A stretch of 64,000 bases of DNA, from the NCBI GenBank assembly GCA_951394045.1, contig OX595986.1, forward strand, positions 868,001 through 932,000, given 5' to 3'. Of the stretch, positions 29,476 to 39,340 are shown one piece after another; position 1 is the first letter of the stretch; the number at the start of each line of letters is the position of its first letter. A program made the translations under genes and the position numbers. The notes beneath the pieces are model-generated. The model saw only the letters and a program-made list of their open reading frames with translations. It had not been told where the DNA came from and made no database searches. The stretch is from Nitzschia sp. DOCU1. Lineage: Eukaryota > Bacillariophyta > Bacillariophyceae > Bacillariales > Bacillariaceae.

Positions 29476-32031
29476 GTGACAATGGCAGATCAGCAGTCGG
29501 CCTATGCAAAATTGCTGCAATTGCAGCAGGAGGTACAACACCAAATTGCATTGATGGAACAACGAGAACGGGAGGGCCAAGTATCTGCTGCCTTCACTGC
29601 ATTGCATCCACTCCATCAACCACCCCAAATGTACGATAGTTTGCCCAGGACCAGTCCATCACCGCAGATGTTTGCTAGTCTGCCCTCCACCAACACTCAC
29701 CCTGGGATATCCAACCAGCATGGTCGCTTTCATGATGCACCCCCAGTAGTCGCAGCACTGTATCAGCCTCAGGTCACAGCTAGCCTGCCCTTCGACTACA
29801 CTCAGGGACGTCATCAGCCAATCATTCCTGGCTCAACATCAACAGTCAACCATTTCAACGAACTCGGGTTACCATGGCGATCCCAACAGAGTTCAGTTGC
29901 TTATTACAGGCCCAAACTTGACCGCAATCTCGAGATTGGCCGACAGTTGCACCGACTTGGTTTTAACAGGGAAAGGAAGGCAAAGGCCCACGATGTTGAT
30001 TGTAGCCAGTTTGTCGCCCTTTGTCCAGCAGACCTGGTATGTACTCGGGCACGTAAGCAGGAAGTCATAAAACTGCAGAAAGAAGTGGTCAACGGGCACT
30101 GCAACAATCGTCACTTGGATTCCGAACAAATATTTCCTCTTGTGGACAAACTTCGGGTCGAGTTTCTTTTACCCCATGCTGGCGAGATCCTGGCGGAGCA
30201 GTACGTAAAGAACTGGATCAAAGCACTCGAAAACATCGAAGGCTGGATTCCCAATGCCCAGCTCAAACCTAGCTGGATCAAGGGCAGGGATCAGACGTTC
30301 AATCAGCTGAGGAAAATTGGGACCTGCCTTACAACCTGCAGGCAAAATCCTTCTGATCATTATCTTGGAGTATCGATAGCGATGTATGCCTTGCAAAACA
30401 CGCACTGCACGATGGACGATCGTGAGTATCTCGGCGATGCACTTTGCCGAATCCACGCACTCGAGATTGATATCAACTGCACCCTTCATGATGGCCAGAC
30501 CCGGAAAGCAAACTTCCAGTCATTCCCAAAGAAGCTTGTTTCTCATAAGTTCGAAGAGCTGAAGCAACGTCTGATTGCGTATGCTGGTATAAAAATCGTC
30601 GGGCTTGTTTACCGTGTTAACAGCGAGAAGACTCCACTAAACGAGAACAACAAGGATCTTTCATGGCCTCAGCTTTCAACGACCGGGCCAAGCACCGCCT
30701 ACCCCCCACTCGACTCGGGACAAAAGCCTTCCTTTGTTGACACATGGTTACAAAAGATGGGTCATAATGGTCGCACTCAAGCTCCATCTAGTGGAATGTA
30801 CACAGGTGCTGTGGGTGTCTTTGGTACTCGTGCTCAAGAGGAGGAGGCCGCCATGGTAGCAGTGAACGGCAGCATCAGTGGGGGCGGCAGTTCGTTGTTG
30901 ATGTTTATACCCCATCAAGCGCCACATGACAGCAGCAGCAGGGTCAGTTTAGCAGGGCATAGTTCCAACCATCTTGACGTCGATGTTGAAGTTTCTTTTG
31001 ATTCGTCCCAAAGGAACGGGGCATCTGGCATCACTGGGGCCGCAGATGGTCTCCCTACTGATGACCACAAACAGGACAACGATGAGGATTTGTCAGATAA
31101 TGAACAGCTCTGTGCCTCTAATCGCAGCAATAATGCTGCTTCGACTCCCCCACCTGCAAACAATCTTGTAGATTGTAACCCAAATGCGGCAACACCAGAG
31201 GGCTATCCGCCAAGTCCTGCATTGCGTGATGATGTAATAAATCTTCCTAATGGCATCACTAATGCCGCATCAATCACACCTGCAAATGATCATGGGAATT
31301 GTGCCCGTGATGTAGCCTTGCCACAGCCTGCTGAAAGCACTCTGACTGCATCAGAGGATGATCCGCCAAGCTCCGGCGCCGCCACTACCGGCACCATCAC
31401 CAACAACAACTTCGACAAATTGGTCGACCAATTGGCCACTACCACCACGCCAGCCATCAACTTACCTGCCGCTACTGTCATGAATAGTGAATTTCACGAT
31501 GATGATGTCGCTGCTGCCTATGATAACAATGATGATCACGGCCATCCCTCAAGTACTAATACATGTTATGAAGCTATGATGACCGGGAATCATTTGGTCT
31601 GTAGTCGGGCCTTCTGGTGCAACACGGAGGGTCAACCTTCTCGCAAGAACGTCTTTTGGAAGATGGCCGCCAAGGTCGAGCACCAGATATGCGACCCATG
31701 TTATCAGAAACACGGGGTGCTGTGTCGACACAATGAACTTGGCGATCCTTCTTTCTTTGCTTCCTTCACGTCTATTCAAGAATGGATGAGTCAAGGACGG
31801 AAGAAGAAGTGTTCTGCATGTGGCAAGGATAGTGTGATGGGGGCGAGGCAGCCCTTGTACTACTGTGTTTCCTGCAGTCTCTACAGGGTTTGCAGTGATT
31901 GCTGGAGGAGCAACGATCCTAGAAGACTGACTCTTATTAGTGCCGACAAGCAGTGTGGCAAGAGCAGGGCCGGGCGCAAGAGAAAGTTGACGGATAAGGG
32001 GCTCGCATATGCAGAACACTCCACCAAGTAG
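29476..32031 (+). CDS. Transposon accessory protein with GATA-like zinc finger
   Basis: An intact 851-codon frame inside the CACTA-like element; I do not recognise the whole protein. A Gln-rich coiled coil opens it. The first in-frame codon is ATG (MTMADQQ). Residues ~145-375 form a conserved-looking, mostly helical domain (LDRNLEIGRQLHRLGFNR; EQYVKNWIKALENIEGW). A long Ser/Asn/Pro-rich linker follows. The C-terminus has two Cys clusters. The first (CSRAFWC...ICDPCYQKHGVLC) resembles a GATA finger, where the second Cys pair reads CNACGLYYK-HG. The second (KKCSACG...YYCVSCSLYRVCSDCWR) looks like a zinc ribbon or ZZ-type fold. It ends in basic RKRK. It faces the transposase, with the stops 87 bp apart. 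By analogy with TnpA of En/Spm it may bind the subterminal repeats; that is inference. Confidence 0.75.
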   Translation: MTMADQQSAYAKLLQLQQEVQHQIALMEQREREGQVSAAFTALHPLHQPPQMYDSLPRTSPSPQMFASLPSTNTHPGISNQHGRFHDAPPVVAALYQPQVTASLPFDYTQGRHQPIIPGSTSTVNHFNELGLPWRSQQSSVAYYRPKLDRNLEIGRQLHRLGFNRERKAKAHDVDCSQFVALCPADLVCTRARKQEVIKLQKEVVNGHCNNRHLDSEQIFPLVDKLRVEFLLPHAGEILAEQYVKNWIKALENIEGWIPNAQLKPSWIKGRDQTFNQLRKIGTCLTTCRQNPSDHYLGVSIAMYALQNTHCTMDDREYLGDALCRIHALEIDINCTLHDGQTRKANFQSFPKKLVSHKFEELKQRLIAYAGIKIVGLVYRVNSEKTPLNENNKDLSWPQLSTTGPSTAYPPLDSGQKPSFVDTWLQKMGHNGRTQAPSSGMYTGAVGVFGTRAQEEEAAMVAVNGSISGGGSSLLMFIPHQAPHDSSSRVSLAGHSSNHLDVDVEVSFDSSQRNGASGITGAADGLPTDDHKQDNDEDLSDNEQLCASNRSNNAASTPPPANNLVDCNPNAATPEGYPPSPALRDDVINLPNGITNAASITPANDHGNCARDVALPQPAESTLTASEDDPPSSGAATTGTITNNNFDKLVDQLATTTTPAINLPAATVMNSEFHDDDVAAAYDNNDDHGHPSSTNTCYEAMMTGNHLVCSRAFWCNTEGQPSRKNVFWKMAAKVEHQICDPCYQKHGVLCRHNELGDPSFFASFTSIQEWMSQGRKKKCSACGKDSVMGARQPLYYCVSCSLYRVCSDCWRSNDPRRLTLISADKQCGKSRAGRKRKLTDKGLAYAEHSTK

Positions 32032-32117
32032 GGGAGACCATGTCTTATCCCACATGCTCGCAACTCCCTGACCATCACTATAGTAGAGATTTCTTATAGT
32101 ATACGCATTACACAATA

Positions 32118-35100
32118 TTAGCAGTAGGAGCACCCCCTGGCCTGTGGTAGGCCAATGGTGCCATCCTCGAGCATCTCCTCCCAGTCAGAGGTAACTAGAT
32201 AGAACATCTGATGTCCTACATTGTTGGCAGGCCTATTGTGACGTGGTAGCAGGATGCAGTACTTCACAATTGAGCGGCCACCTTGGAACAAATGGATTGT
32301 TTCATTTTCTTTCGCAATCCATGAGAAGTATGTGGCACCACATGACGATTCCCCAATTGGCATTCCATTGTTGTCGCGGATAATCTCCAACGGAATGAAT
32401 ATTTCCTCTCGAAATGCACCACCTCCATTGCGTTGTTGTTTGTTTCCCTTGGCCACCATTCCAAAAGAACCATCTGTCATGTAGACAACTGAGACAATTT
32501 TGTTGCAAGCAGCTAATGTATCCAACGCATCCTTTTTTTTCTTGTAGACGTGATAGTTCTTCTGGTAGTTCCTGGCAGACTCATTCCACTCCTTGTCGGT
32601 CGTCCCGTTTTCTGATTTCATTTGTGCCGTTGCTACATCCAGTAGGTTGTGCTTGATACCCATGTTGTTCATATCCAACACAAGGGACTCTGTGACACGG
32701 GCGAGTTGTCGTTGGCGGTACCAGCGGTCTGCCGCATTCTTCGCCCAGTCGCCTTTCAAGGAGACAATCGAAGCTTTGACCTCCGGGAGTGACCCTTCTC
32801 CACTCTGTGACACGGGCGAGTTGTCATTGGCGGTACCAGCGGTCTGCCGCATTCTTCGCCCAGTCGCCTTTCAAGGAGACAATCGAAGCTTTGACCTCCG
32901 GGAGTGACCCTTCTCCCTTGCCATCACCCTCCCACAGTAGACGTAGGGAACCATGATGAAGCATACACTCGGGTATGCTCAGGAGGGAAATAAAATTGTA
33001 CTTTGCCAGGTAGATCGGACTCACAGAAGTGTTGGTGGAGGTAGTATTCCTGCGAGTTTGGTCAAATTTGTTGACCAAACTCAAGAAAAGCTTGACATGC
33101 CGGTCACAATCATGAGCATCCCTTTCGCTAATATCCCCTTTGATCATAATCCGGCTAGTCATAGCCAAAAGAGCCGCAATCAGGTCCTCTGCGAGCTCGA
33201 ACGAGGCATCAACACGATCCTCAGGGATGATCATGGGCCACTGGCCTCCGTTCGCTTCCACCATTTGGTAAGCCAATGCTAAGAGCTCATCCTTCCGCAT
33301 GGCAGAGGCAAATTGGATCCTACGAGCCTTCAACCAAGCTGTTAATTGTGTTCTCGAGTATTGGGCAAGTTCTTTGTTGACGGGATCATTATATTCCTCG
33401 TCTTGCTGGGTGACTTGTCCCAGGTCCGAATAGAGCCATTTGGACACTCGTTCGAAGGCGAGGTAATTCTCGGACACGAAACGACCCGTTTTCCCGTCCT
33501 TGGATAGGGGCTCGAGTTTGAGCCATGTCAATTTAAGGTAGGCCCCACGTGTTATAGAAATATTTGTTCGGTGCACAAAGCTGGACGCCTTTTTATTGCT
33601 AGTCAACCACAATTTAACCAGGTCTTCGCCAAATGTCGCCTTTACTATGCCCAAGAATAGTTGGTGCATGATGGTTGTTACCCAATCACGAACTTCTACC
33701 ATGGGGTGGGACCAGGGAGCAGGCGGAATGAACTTTTCATCGTAGTAGGCTTGATTGTTTGCCGTATGCTCTTGGAGGAATGTTTGCTTGTCTTGAGCCT
33801 TCCAGTAGGCTGCACGTTCTTTTGCGTGCTCGTATAATTCATCAGCAAGGGATGCTGGTAGCCCCTCCGTCTTCAGGTAAGTGCGGCATTGCTGTTTTTT
33901 CCAATCCCCAAGTAGCACCTTGCCGTATGCTGTATGCGGTTTCAACAGCGATGCCCATTGATTGAAAAGTAATTCGCTTAACACTCAGGCAACCACTAGG
34001 TGGAGGATCTGGATAATTTCTTGGGCAGTCATATTCCGCCCCCACCGGCACCCAATCAAAGCAATCTGAGCATGGTTCCCTACATGAGGTGGCTGTTTGG
34101 CGGCGCTGGAAGCAAAGTTCGCAGGAAGGCAGGTTGCTGGGTAAGATACCAGACAGTCCAAAACAAGCATGGGAGGGCGATGTTCCTGATAGTGTGTAGG
34201 TGCTTTGAGCCTTCGCAGGCCTATCAGCCATGTGTGCGTAAACATAACAATAGCAGCGAACTAGGCACTTCAACCCACCGTGGTATACGTCCACACCAGC
34301 TGCTAGTTGAGCCAAATGTTTCTGTAGTTTGGTCTCGATGACCCCGTGTTCCTTGTCGCCCGACCCCATGGCGATGAGGTACGTGTTATGGGATTTGTGA
34401 ATCCGAGCCTCCGGTGGGGCGAAGGTAATCATCTGCACCCAGACTTTGTGCCTGTTACCCTTGACGTTGTTTGGGTCGATGTCGTCGTTCCATGGATATA
34501 GGGGAATGAGGAAGCATTGTTTAGAATCGGCAGAGTCAACAATGAACTTGTCCATGAGTTCCTGGCCACGTGGGGAACGGGCATGGACAGAGGCTCCCGG
34601 GAACATAGGGTCTACGTGCCGTCCATGGCCCAGTAGATCTCGTAGACAGTCGAGCGGCGATATGTAGACATGTGTCTTGTTCCTGTAGTAGTGAATTGGT
34701 GGTATCGGAAGGTTCATCTTTATCGAATCCTTACCAGTAGTGAAGAATTGCCTCATCTCACGTGGGGAGGTTGGTATGGGAGCTGGTGGATAACAGTCTG
34801 CCTCGGGTCCAGTAGGGGGGTTCTGCATGAAATCTAGGATGGATGCCAGTGCCTCGAACTGATCGGTGCTTAGATTGTCGCTAAGCCGACAAAATTGGAG
34901 GCCGTATAAGGCGGTGCATGGGTGGACTTGGCTGGCTTGACCACCATGAAAGGCTCGACCGACAAGGTGTTGAGCACCCAAGCAGGGCTGTCTGTGTGTT
35001 AGCTCGAAGTAGCTATTCACATCGTCAGGAAAGCAATTCTGGAAGTTAATTTCTCTTCTAGAGTTATTTTCCTTCAGCTCTTGAAGCCAGGCAAGCTTCC

Positions 35101-35665
35101 TCTGTTCCACAGACATTTCTATCAAAGATGCCTCCTCCTGCATTTCTGTGCAGTCATCGTCATTCCCATGGTACAAAAAGTCGTTGTTGGGCTCGTCATC
35201 ATCTTGGGCCTCCTCTGTGTTTACTAGTTCTGAGTGCACAGGACGCCGTGCTACTGCAGAGATGTCTTCTTGGTCTGGCTCTTGATGCAATTGGGATGGT
35301 AGTGATGTCTCGGCTTGACCTTTCATCGCCATGAATTCAACCATTGCCTTGGTATGGGTCTTTGAAATGGAGTGCTTCCGCATTTTGCTCAAGCAACGGA
35401 TATGCAACTTCTGTTTCCGATTTTGAAACAGACCATGTTGTGGGCAGATACGACACATGAAGAAGAAGGGGAGCCCACGGCAGTTGTCGCAACTCAACTG
35501 TGCTGCCCAGAGCTGGAATTCGCCATCCAGCCGGGAGGCAGTGGGTGGCACCTGACCGCACTTGTTGCACTGTAGTAAGGAAAGGTCGCATTCAAAATAT
35601 TCCTGTGTGGTGGGAAAGCTAGCAGGGGGGTCGACCACCCCTGCCATGTTTGGGGCAAGAGTCAC
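32118..35665 (-). pseudogene. CACTA-like transposase, broken into three frames
   Basis: Three overlapping minus-strand frames (33842-35665, 32824-33984, 32118-32852) together make one transposase-like protein of about 1,200 residues. The first has an N-terminal Cys cluster (QCNKCGQVPP, CDNCRG, CRICPQHG) and then FLIPLYPWNDDIDPNNVKGN, resembling the catalytic region of tnp2/Plavaka-type transposases, and an ADRPAKA...SHACFGLSG...CELC segment. The second has MHQLFLGIVKATFG and a late ECMLHHGSLRLLWEGDGKGEG block typical of the same group. A frame shift near 33,985-34,000 separates the first two. A 115-bp tandem duplication separates the last two. Either the gene is dead, or the first break hides a splice or recoding event that I cannot see. 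The family is likely, the subfamily uncertain. Confidence 0.75.
32688..32917. repeat. 115-bp tandem duplication inside the transposase
   Basis: Two adjacent copies, 32688-32802 and 32803-32917, differ at one or two positions (GTTGTCGTTGG versus GTTGTCATTGG). The length is not a multiple of three, so it shifts the transposase frame. Confidence 0.95.
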
Positions 35666-35999
35666 TGGCTTCTACCGTTCTTCAAGGATCCAACCAGCAG
35701 GGCCGATTGTGGGCAGGAGATTGTGTTGAAGCAAATCTGAACAAAGCATCGACTTGGATGTGTCATAATGAGAGATGATGATGCTGGTGTTTCATCGAGT
35801 ATTGCTAAATTCTCCCTCGCCGTGTCTCGCTCGTCGGCGGGTGAGGGGGCGTTGGCGGCAGATTTTGTATGTGTTTCGCCAACACAAACGAGACTGACTA
35901 AAAAGAATAATAGGTCATGATTATAATAATTATCGTTCGACGTCATTCCAATTTGGGGGTGTCTGGATGACGAATTATTCGAATAGGACGACCAATCCG
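35666..35999. other. Non-coding right arm, upstream of the transposase
   Basis: No coding signal. It presumably contains the transposase promoter. Confidence 0.4.
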
Positions 36000-36175
36000 G
36001 TGACGTCGTTTTCCATGGGAGGACCGGGAAATGGATTGGTTTTCCAGGCAGTTCCTGGAATCGCCAGTTCGGATTTTCGTGGGGAGTTGGACGTGGAAAA
36101 TGGCATGGAAAACGAGAACACTATCCATGTCGGGGCATGGAAACTCCGGTTTTCCATGTTTTCGTTTTTACGGTG
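36000..36175 (-). repeat. Right terminal inverted repeat with subterminal repeats
   Basis: 36126-36175 is the inverted counterpart of the left terminus. Inward of it lie several TTTTCCATG, TTTTCCAGG and CATGGAAAA copies in both orientations. Confidence 0.85.
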
Positions 36176-36504
36176 AAATGGGAAAGGAAAAATGAAATGA
36201 TGACGTCATCTGACGAAGATTCACAGGCTACGAGTAAGTCAGCATAACAGAGACCTCGCACAAGAGAGCGAGAATGAACTCGTGCCGGGTTCAAGGAAGG
36301 AATCCATCCAATCAATCGAGAGGCGGCGCACTTGGCTTCACTCTCATCGGCGCACGATGAGTGTGCGCTTACTTTTTTGGATTGATTCGTCGAACTTCGT
36401 GGAACACAAAACACAATAACCCACCAATTCGGGCGCTCATCACTCAGAACGCAAAATCTCACCCATAAAATCCACAACGACCAAAATAACAACACAACGA
36501 CACA
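36176..36504. promoter_or_regulatory. Upstream region of the TauD-type gene with a CRE-like palindrome
   Basis: The spacer holds TGACGTCA at 36201-36208, a bZIP/CRE-type palindrome, followed by TGACG. In Phaeodactylum, TGACGT/ACGTCA elements mediate CO2- and cAMP-responsive transcription. Whether it acts here is unknown. Confidence 0.3.
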
Positions 36505-37616
36505 ATGAAGCTCATCAATCTTGCCATTGCTTTCTTCGGAAATCTTCTCGTTACTCCTTGCATATCAGCAGGGGAAGTTGCCAATGAAGACAATTTGTCC
36601 GCCCCTTGGTTCGGAGCCAAGCCACCGAAGAAACAATACGAAATGCACCGTCGCGGTTGGGAGGCGTGCCTTCGTTGCGGAGGTGCTGAGCGGTTGGGAG
36701 CAACTTTGAATATCGGAAATGTGACTGAATTGGATGAAGAGGGAGCTTTGGAAATCCTGGACGCCGTTCGTGCTCATGGTATCGTGGTAATCAAAGGTCA
36801 AAATCTGACTCGAGCTCAGCAAGTGGAATTCACCAATAAGCTCGGCGAAGTGATCGTATTGCCTCCCAGTTTCGAAGGAAAGGATCCCGAACCATTTCAC
36901 CCTGCTATTCAACGCATCACCAACTTTTGGGCTAATGACACGTGGGTACGTTTATTACCATGAGGGAAAATGTCGAGAATGGTGCCATATTCATGACGAC
37001 TAACAAATTGTCTTCGTGTTTCCAAACGTAATAGAAAGGTCCCGAAGCCAAGCTCGGTGCATATTGGCATCAAGACGGTCAATTCTGGTCGAGACCTAAT
37101 CACAACGTGTTATCGGTGTTACACGCCCAAAAAACTCCCCCGCGGGGTGGCGAAACTGGTTTTGCGGATCTCCGAGCAGCTCGAGCTACACTTTCTAAGC
37201 CACTCTTAGAGCGTGCCAAGAAGGCATCCATTAAGGTTTCTGTCCGTGACATTGGTGACTTTTCAAAGGGATCCGAAGAAGACTTGGCCCAATTTCCCGA
37301 GGCAAATCATCCTATTTTAGATCACCATTCCTTCGATGGGGGTCCGATGCTTTATGTTGGATCTCCCCACATGTTTGTCAACGGTTTGGAGTCTCCGGAA
37401 CAGGGTCGTGCATTGTTGGATATGTTGTTGATGCATGCTACGTCTCCTTCGTTTACCTACTTTCACGCTTGGGATGCTGGAGACGTGATTGTCTGGGACA
37501 ATACCCAAACGCTTCATCACTCCATGCCGTATACGAATGATGGAACTACGCGACGTGAGCTCTACCGGACTCAAGCTCGTTTAAAGATTTCTGATCGTCT
37601 GGCTGAGGAGCTGTAA
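36505..37616 (+). CDS. TauD/TfdA-family Fe(II)/2-oxoglutarate dioxygenase
   Basis: Oxidises an unknown small molecule with 2-oxoglutarate and O2. Exons 36505-36945 and 37035-37616 flank an 89-bp intron (GTACGT...AATAG); the joined protein has 340 residues. The metal triad is visible: His and Asp in YWHQDGQFW, and the distal His in TQTLHHSMPY. The 2-oxoglutarate-binding Arg follows in RRELYRTQAR. GIVVIKGQNL and PPRGGETGFADLRAA are typical of TauD-like folds. The N-terminus has a signal peptide (MKLINLAIAFFGNLLVTPCISAG), so it is probably secreted or in the endomembrane system, which is unusual for this cytosolic family. Substrate cannot be told from sequence. Confidence 0.88.
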
Positions 37617-39340
37617 TTGCGACACCGCTTCTGGCAGTTGATTCGATGTAATATGTAGTAGAAAATTCTAGAACTATGCGAGATTCCTCGTTTGAACAAA
37701 GAAGAACTAGTCACTCGTGCGTATCACTAGCAGTAGGAGCTCGTAGCTTCTGTGTGACAATCATCTGTTGTTTCGTAGCGAATACTATACCTCGTGCTCA
37801 ATCTACAGTATCATAGCGAAGTATAACGATGACGACCGCCGCAATGGGAGCCCCTGAAGGTTTGGAATTGGCAGGCTTTGGCTATCGCGCAAATTAACAC
37901 GGTATATCAAACAATTTATTTTAAGGATGTGGTTTTCGGCAAGCCCAATGCATTTAACCCGTTTTTCACCAACTTTTCAGTCACTTTTATCAAAACGGTT
38001 CGTCTTAACGCTCATCCAACTTCGCGCCATACTTGGACGTACACGGATACGAATACCGCCAAAAACCCGAACAGCGCCGCCTCCCGGAGCAGCGACACAA
38101 CAATGACACAACAACAAAACGCACTGCTGCTTTCCTCTTCCCACACCAAATTCCTCTCTTCCTCTCACCGTGTTCGATCGCATTGTCTCTAACGGTAGGC
38201 TATCTGCAGAGGAGGTGCAGTGGATTGCGTTCTGTTGGCCAAAAAATGTGGGAATATCGCTGAACAGTGTGGGGTTCATAAATTCAGGGAATTCAGGGAG
38301 CGACAGCGTCATGTCTCGCCAAGATTGCAATCTACAATGACAACAAGACGTCCCCCATGCGGGTCAAACATGATTTTTGTGAGCCCTTTCTGGCTAGGGA
38401 TTTGGATTGGGTTGTTCTTTGCTGCTTTGGGTACGAAGATCTGGGGGACTTGATTGGACACTATGTTCATGGGATTCAAGCAACCCCGCTGTGATTTCCA
38501 AAGTGGACTGGTTTCGATGGGGCCACGGCTAGTGTGTTTGATTGCCATGTGGATCATGACCAGTAGTGGGCCAACTACGAGCCGACAACAGCCTAGAGAC
38601 TGTAAGCATGATGGATGAGATTCCCCTGGGGTGGCGTGTGAGCTGACAAAACGTGGAGGCTTAAGAATTTTGCTGCCAAGGCTTTGATTCCAGGGTCATG
38701 TGGTGTGGGCAACAACAAGAATGAACGACTCGTGGGGACTCCAACAGGCAGTGGTGGCGGACCGATGCCTCAGCTGAGGCGACTACACTGCATGGTGCTT
38801 TAGCTGTAGGCGGCAGCATCGGCTTGCCCTGCATTGCCAAAGGGTGCACTAGTAGTATTCTGAATATAGAAGTGCATATATTCCCGAAATAGTAGTTCTA
38901 ACTTCAGCTTCCATAGTCGATGCCAATGAACACGGTGGAAACAGTGCAGAAGCTACTGCGTGGTGATCATCGCAACCCCGATGGGAATATTTCTTTGTTA
39001 AAAGCAATGGATTTGAGATGATTTCTAACGAAGATGTAAAAGGGGGAAGTTAATCTACTTTAAAGCAAATTCCTTCTTAAATAGTGCCACCGTGTTATTT
39101 CTCGCGATATGCAAGGCCTGCCAACTTCAAATTCTTCAGGGGGTCCCATTGTCGCAGCGTTGGCAGTGTTTTGGCAGCAGTGAGCGGCATGGCGTGCGTG
39201 CGTATCAAACGTGACCAAAAAAGTCGTGTACAAAACGTGCACAAGAAGACAAAAACTTTATGAAAGCCACAATTGCTTTAGGAAGACAACAAGCAAGTTA
39301 ATTTGGACGTTGCGAAAGATTTTTCGCGTGGGCTAACAAC
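37617..39340. other. Intergenic, possible decayed coding remnant at 38,310-38,470
   Basis: Mostly without coding signal. Around 38,317-38,466 on the plus strand one frame reads IYNDNKTSPMRVKHDF, then CCFGYEDLGDL, and soon stops. This looks like a remnant of a real, perhaps transposon-derived, protein, but I do not recognise it. Confidence 0.35.

Larger units (their letters stand above)
26869..36175. mobile_element. CACTA-like (CMC-type) DNA transposon, 9.3 kb
   Basis: Both ends carry an inverted repeat whose outermost 26 bp match exactly (starting CACCGTAAAAACGAAAACAT). Matching continues with gaps for about 50 bp. The ends begin CAC and end GTG. The flanking bases share AA, giving a possible 2-bp target duplication. 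Copies of a TTTTCCATG/CATGGAAAA motif cluster near both ends, like CACTA subterminal repeats. Inside are a minus-strand transposase in three frame-broken pieces and a convergent plus-strand gene. Superfamily assignment rests on the ends and on motifs such as PNNVKGN and MHQLFLGIVK; a Plavaka- or KDZ-like placement is possible. Confidence 0.85.
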
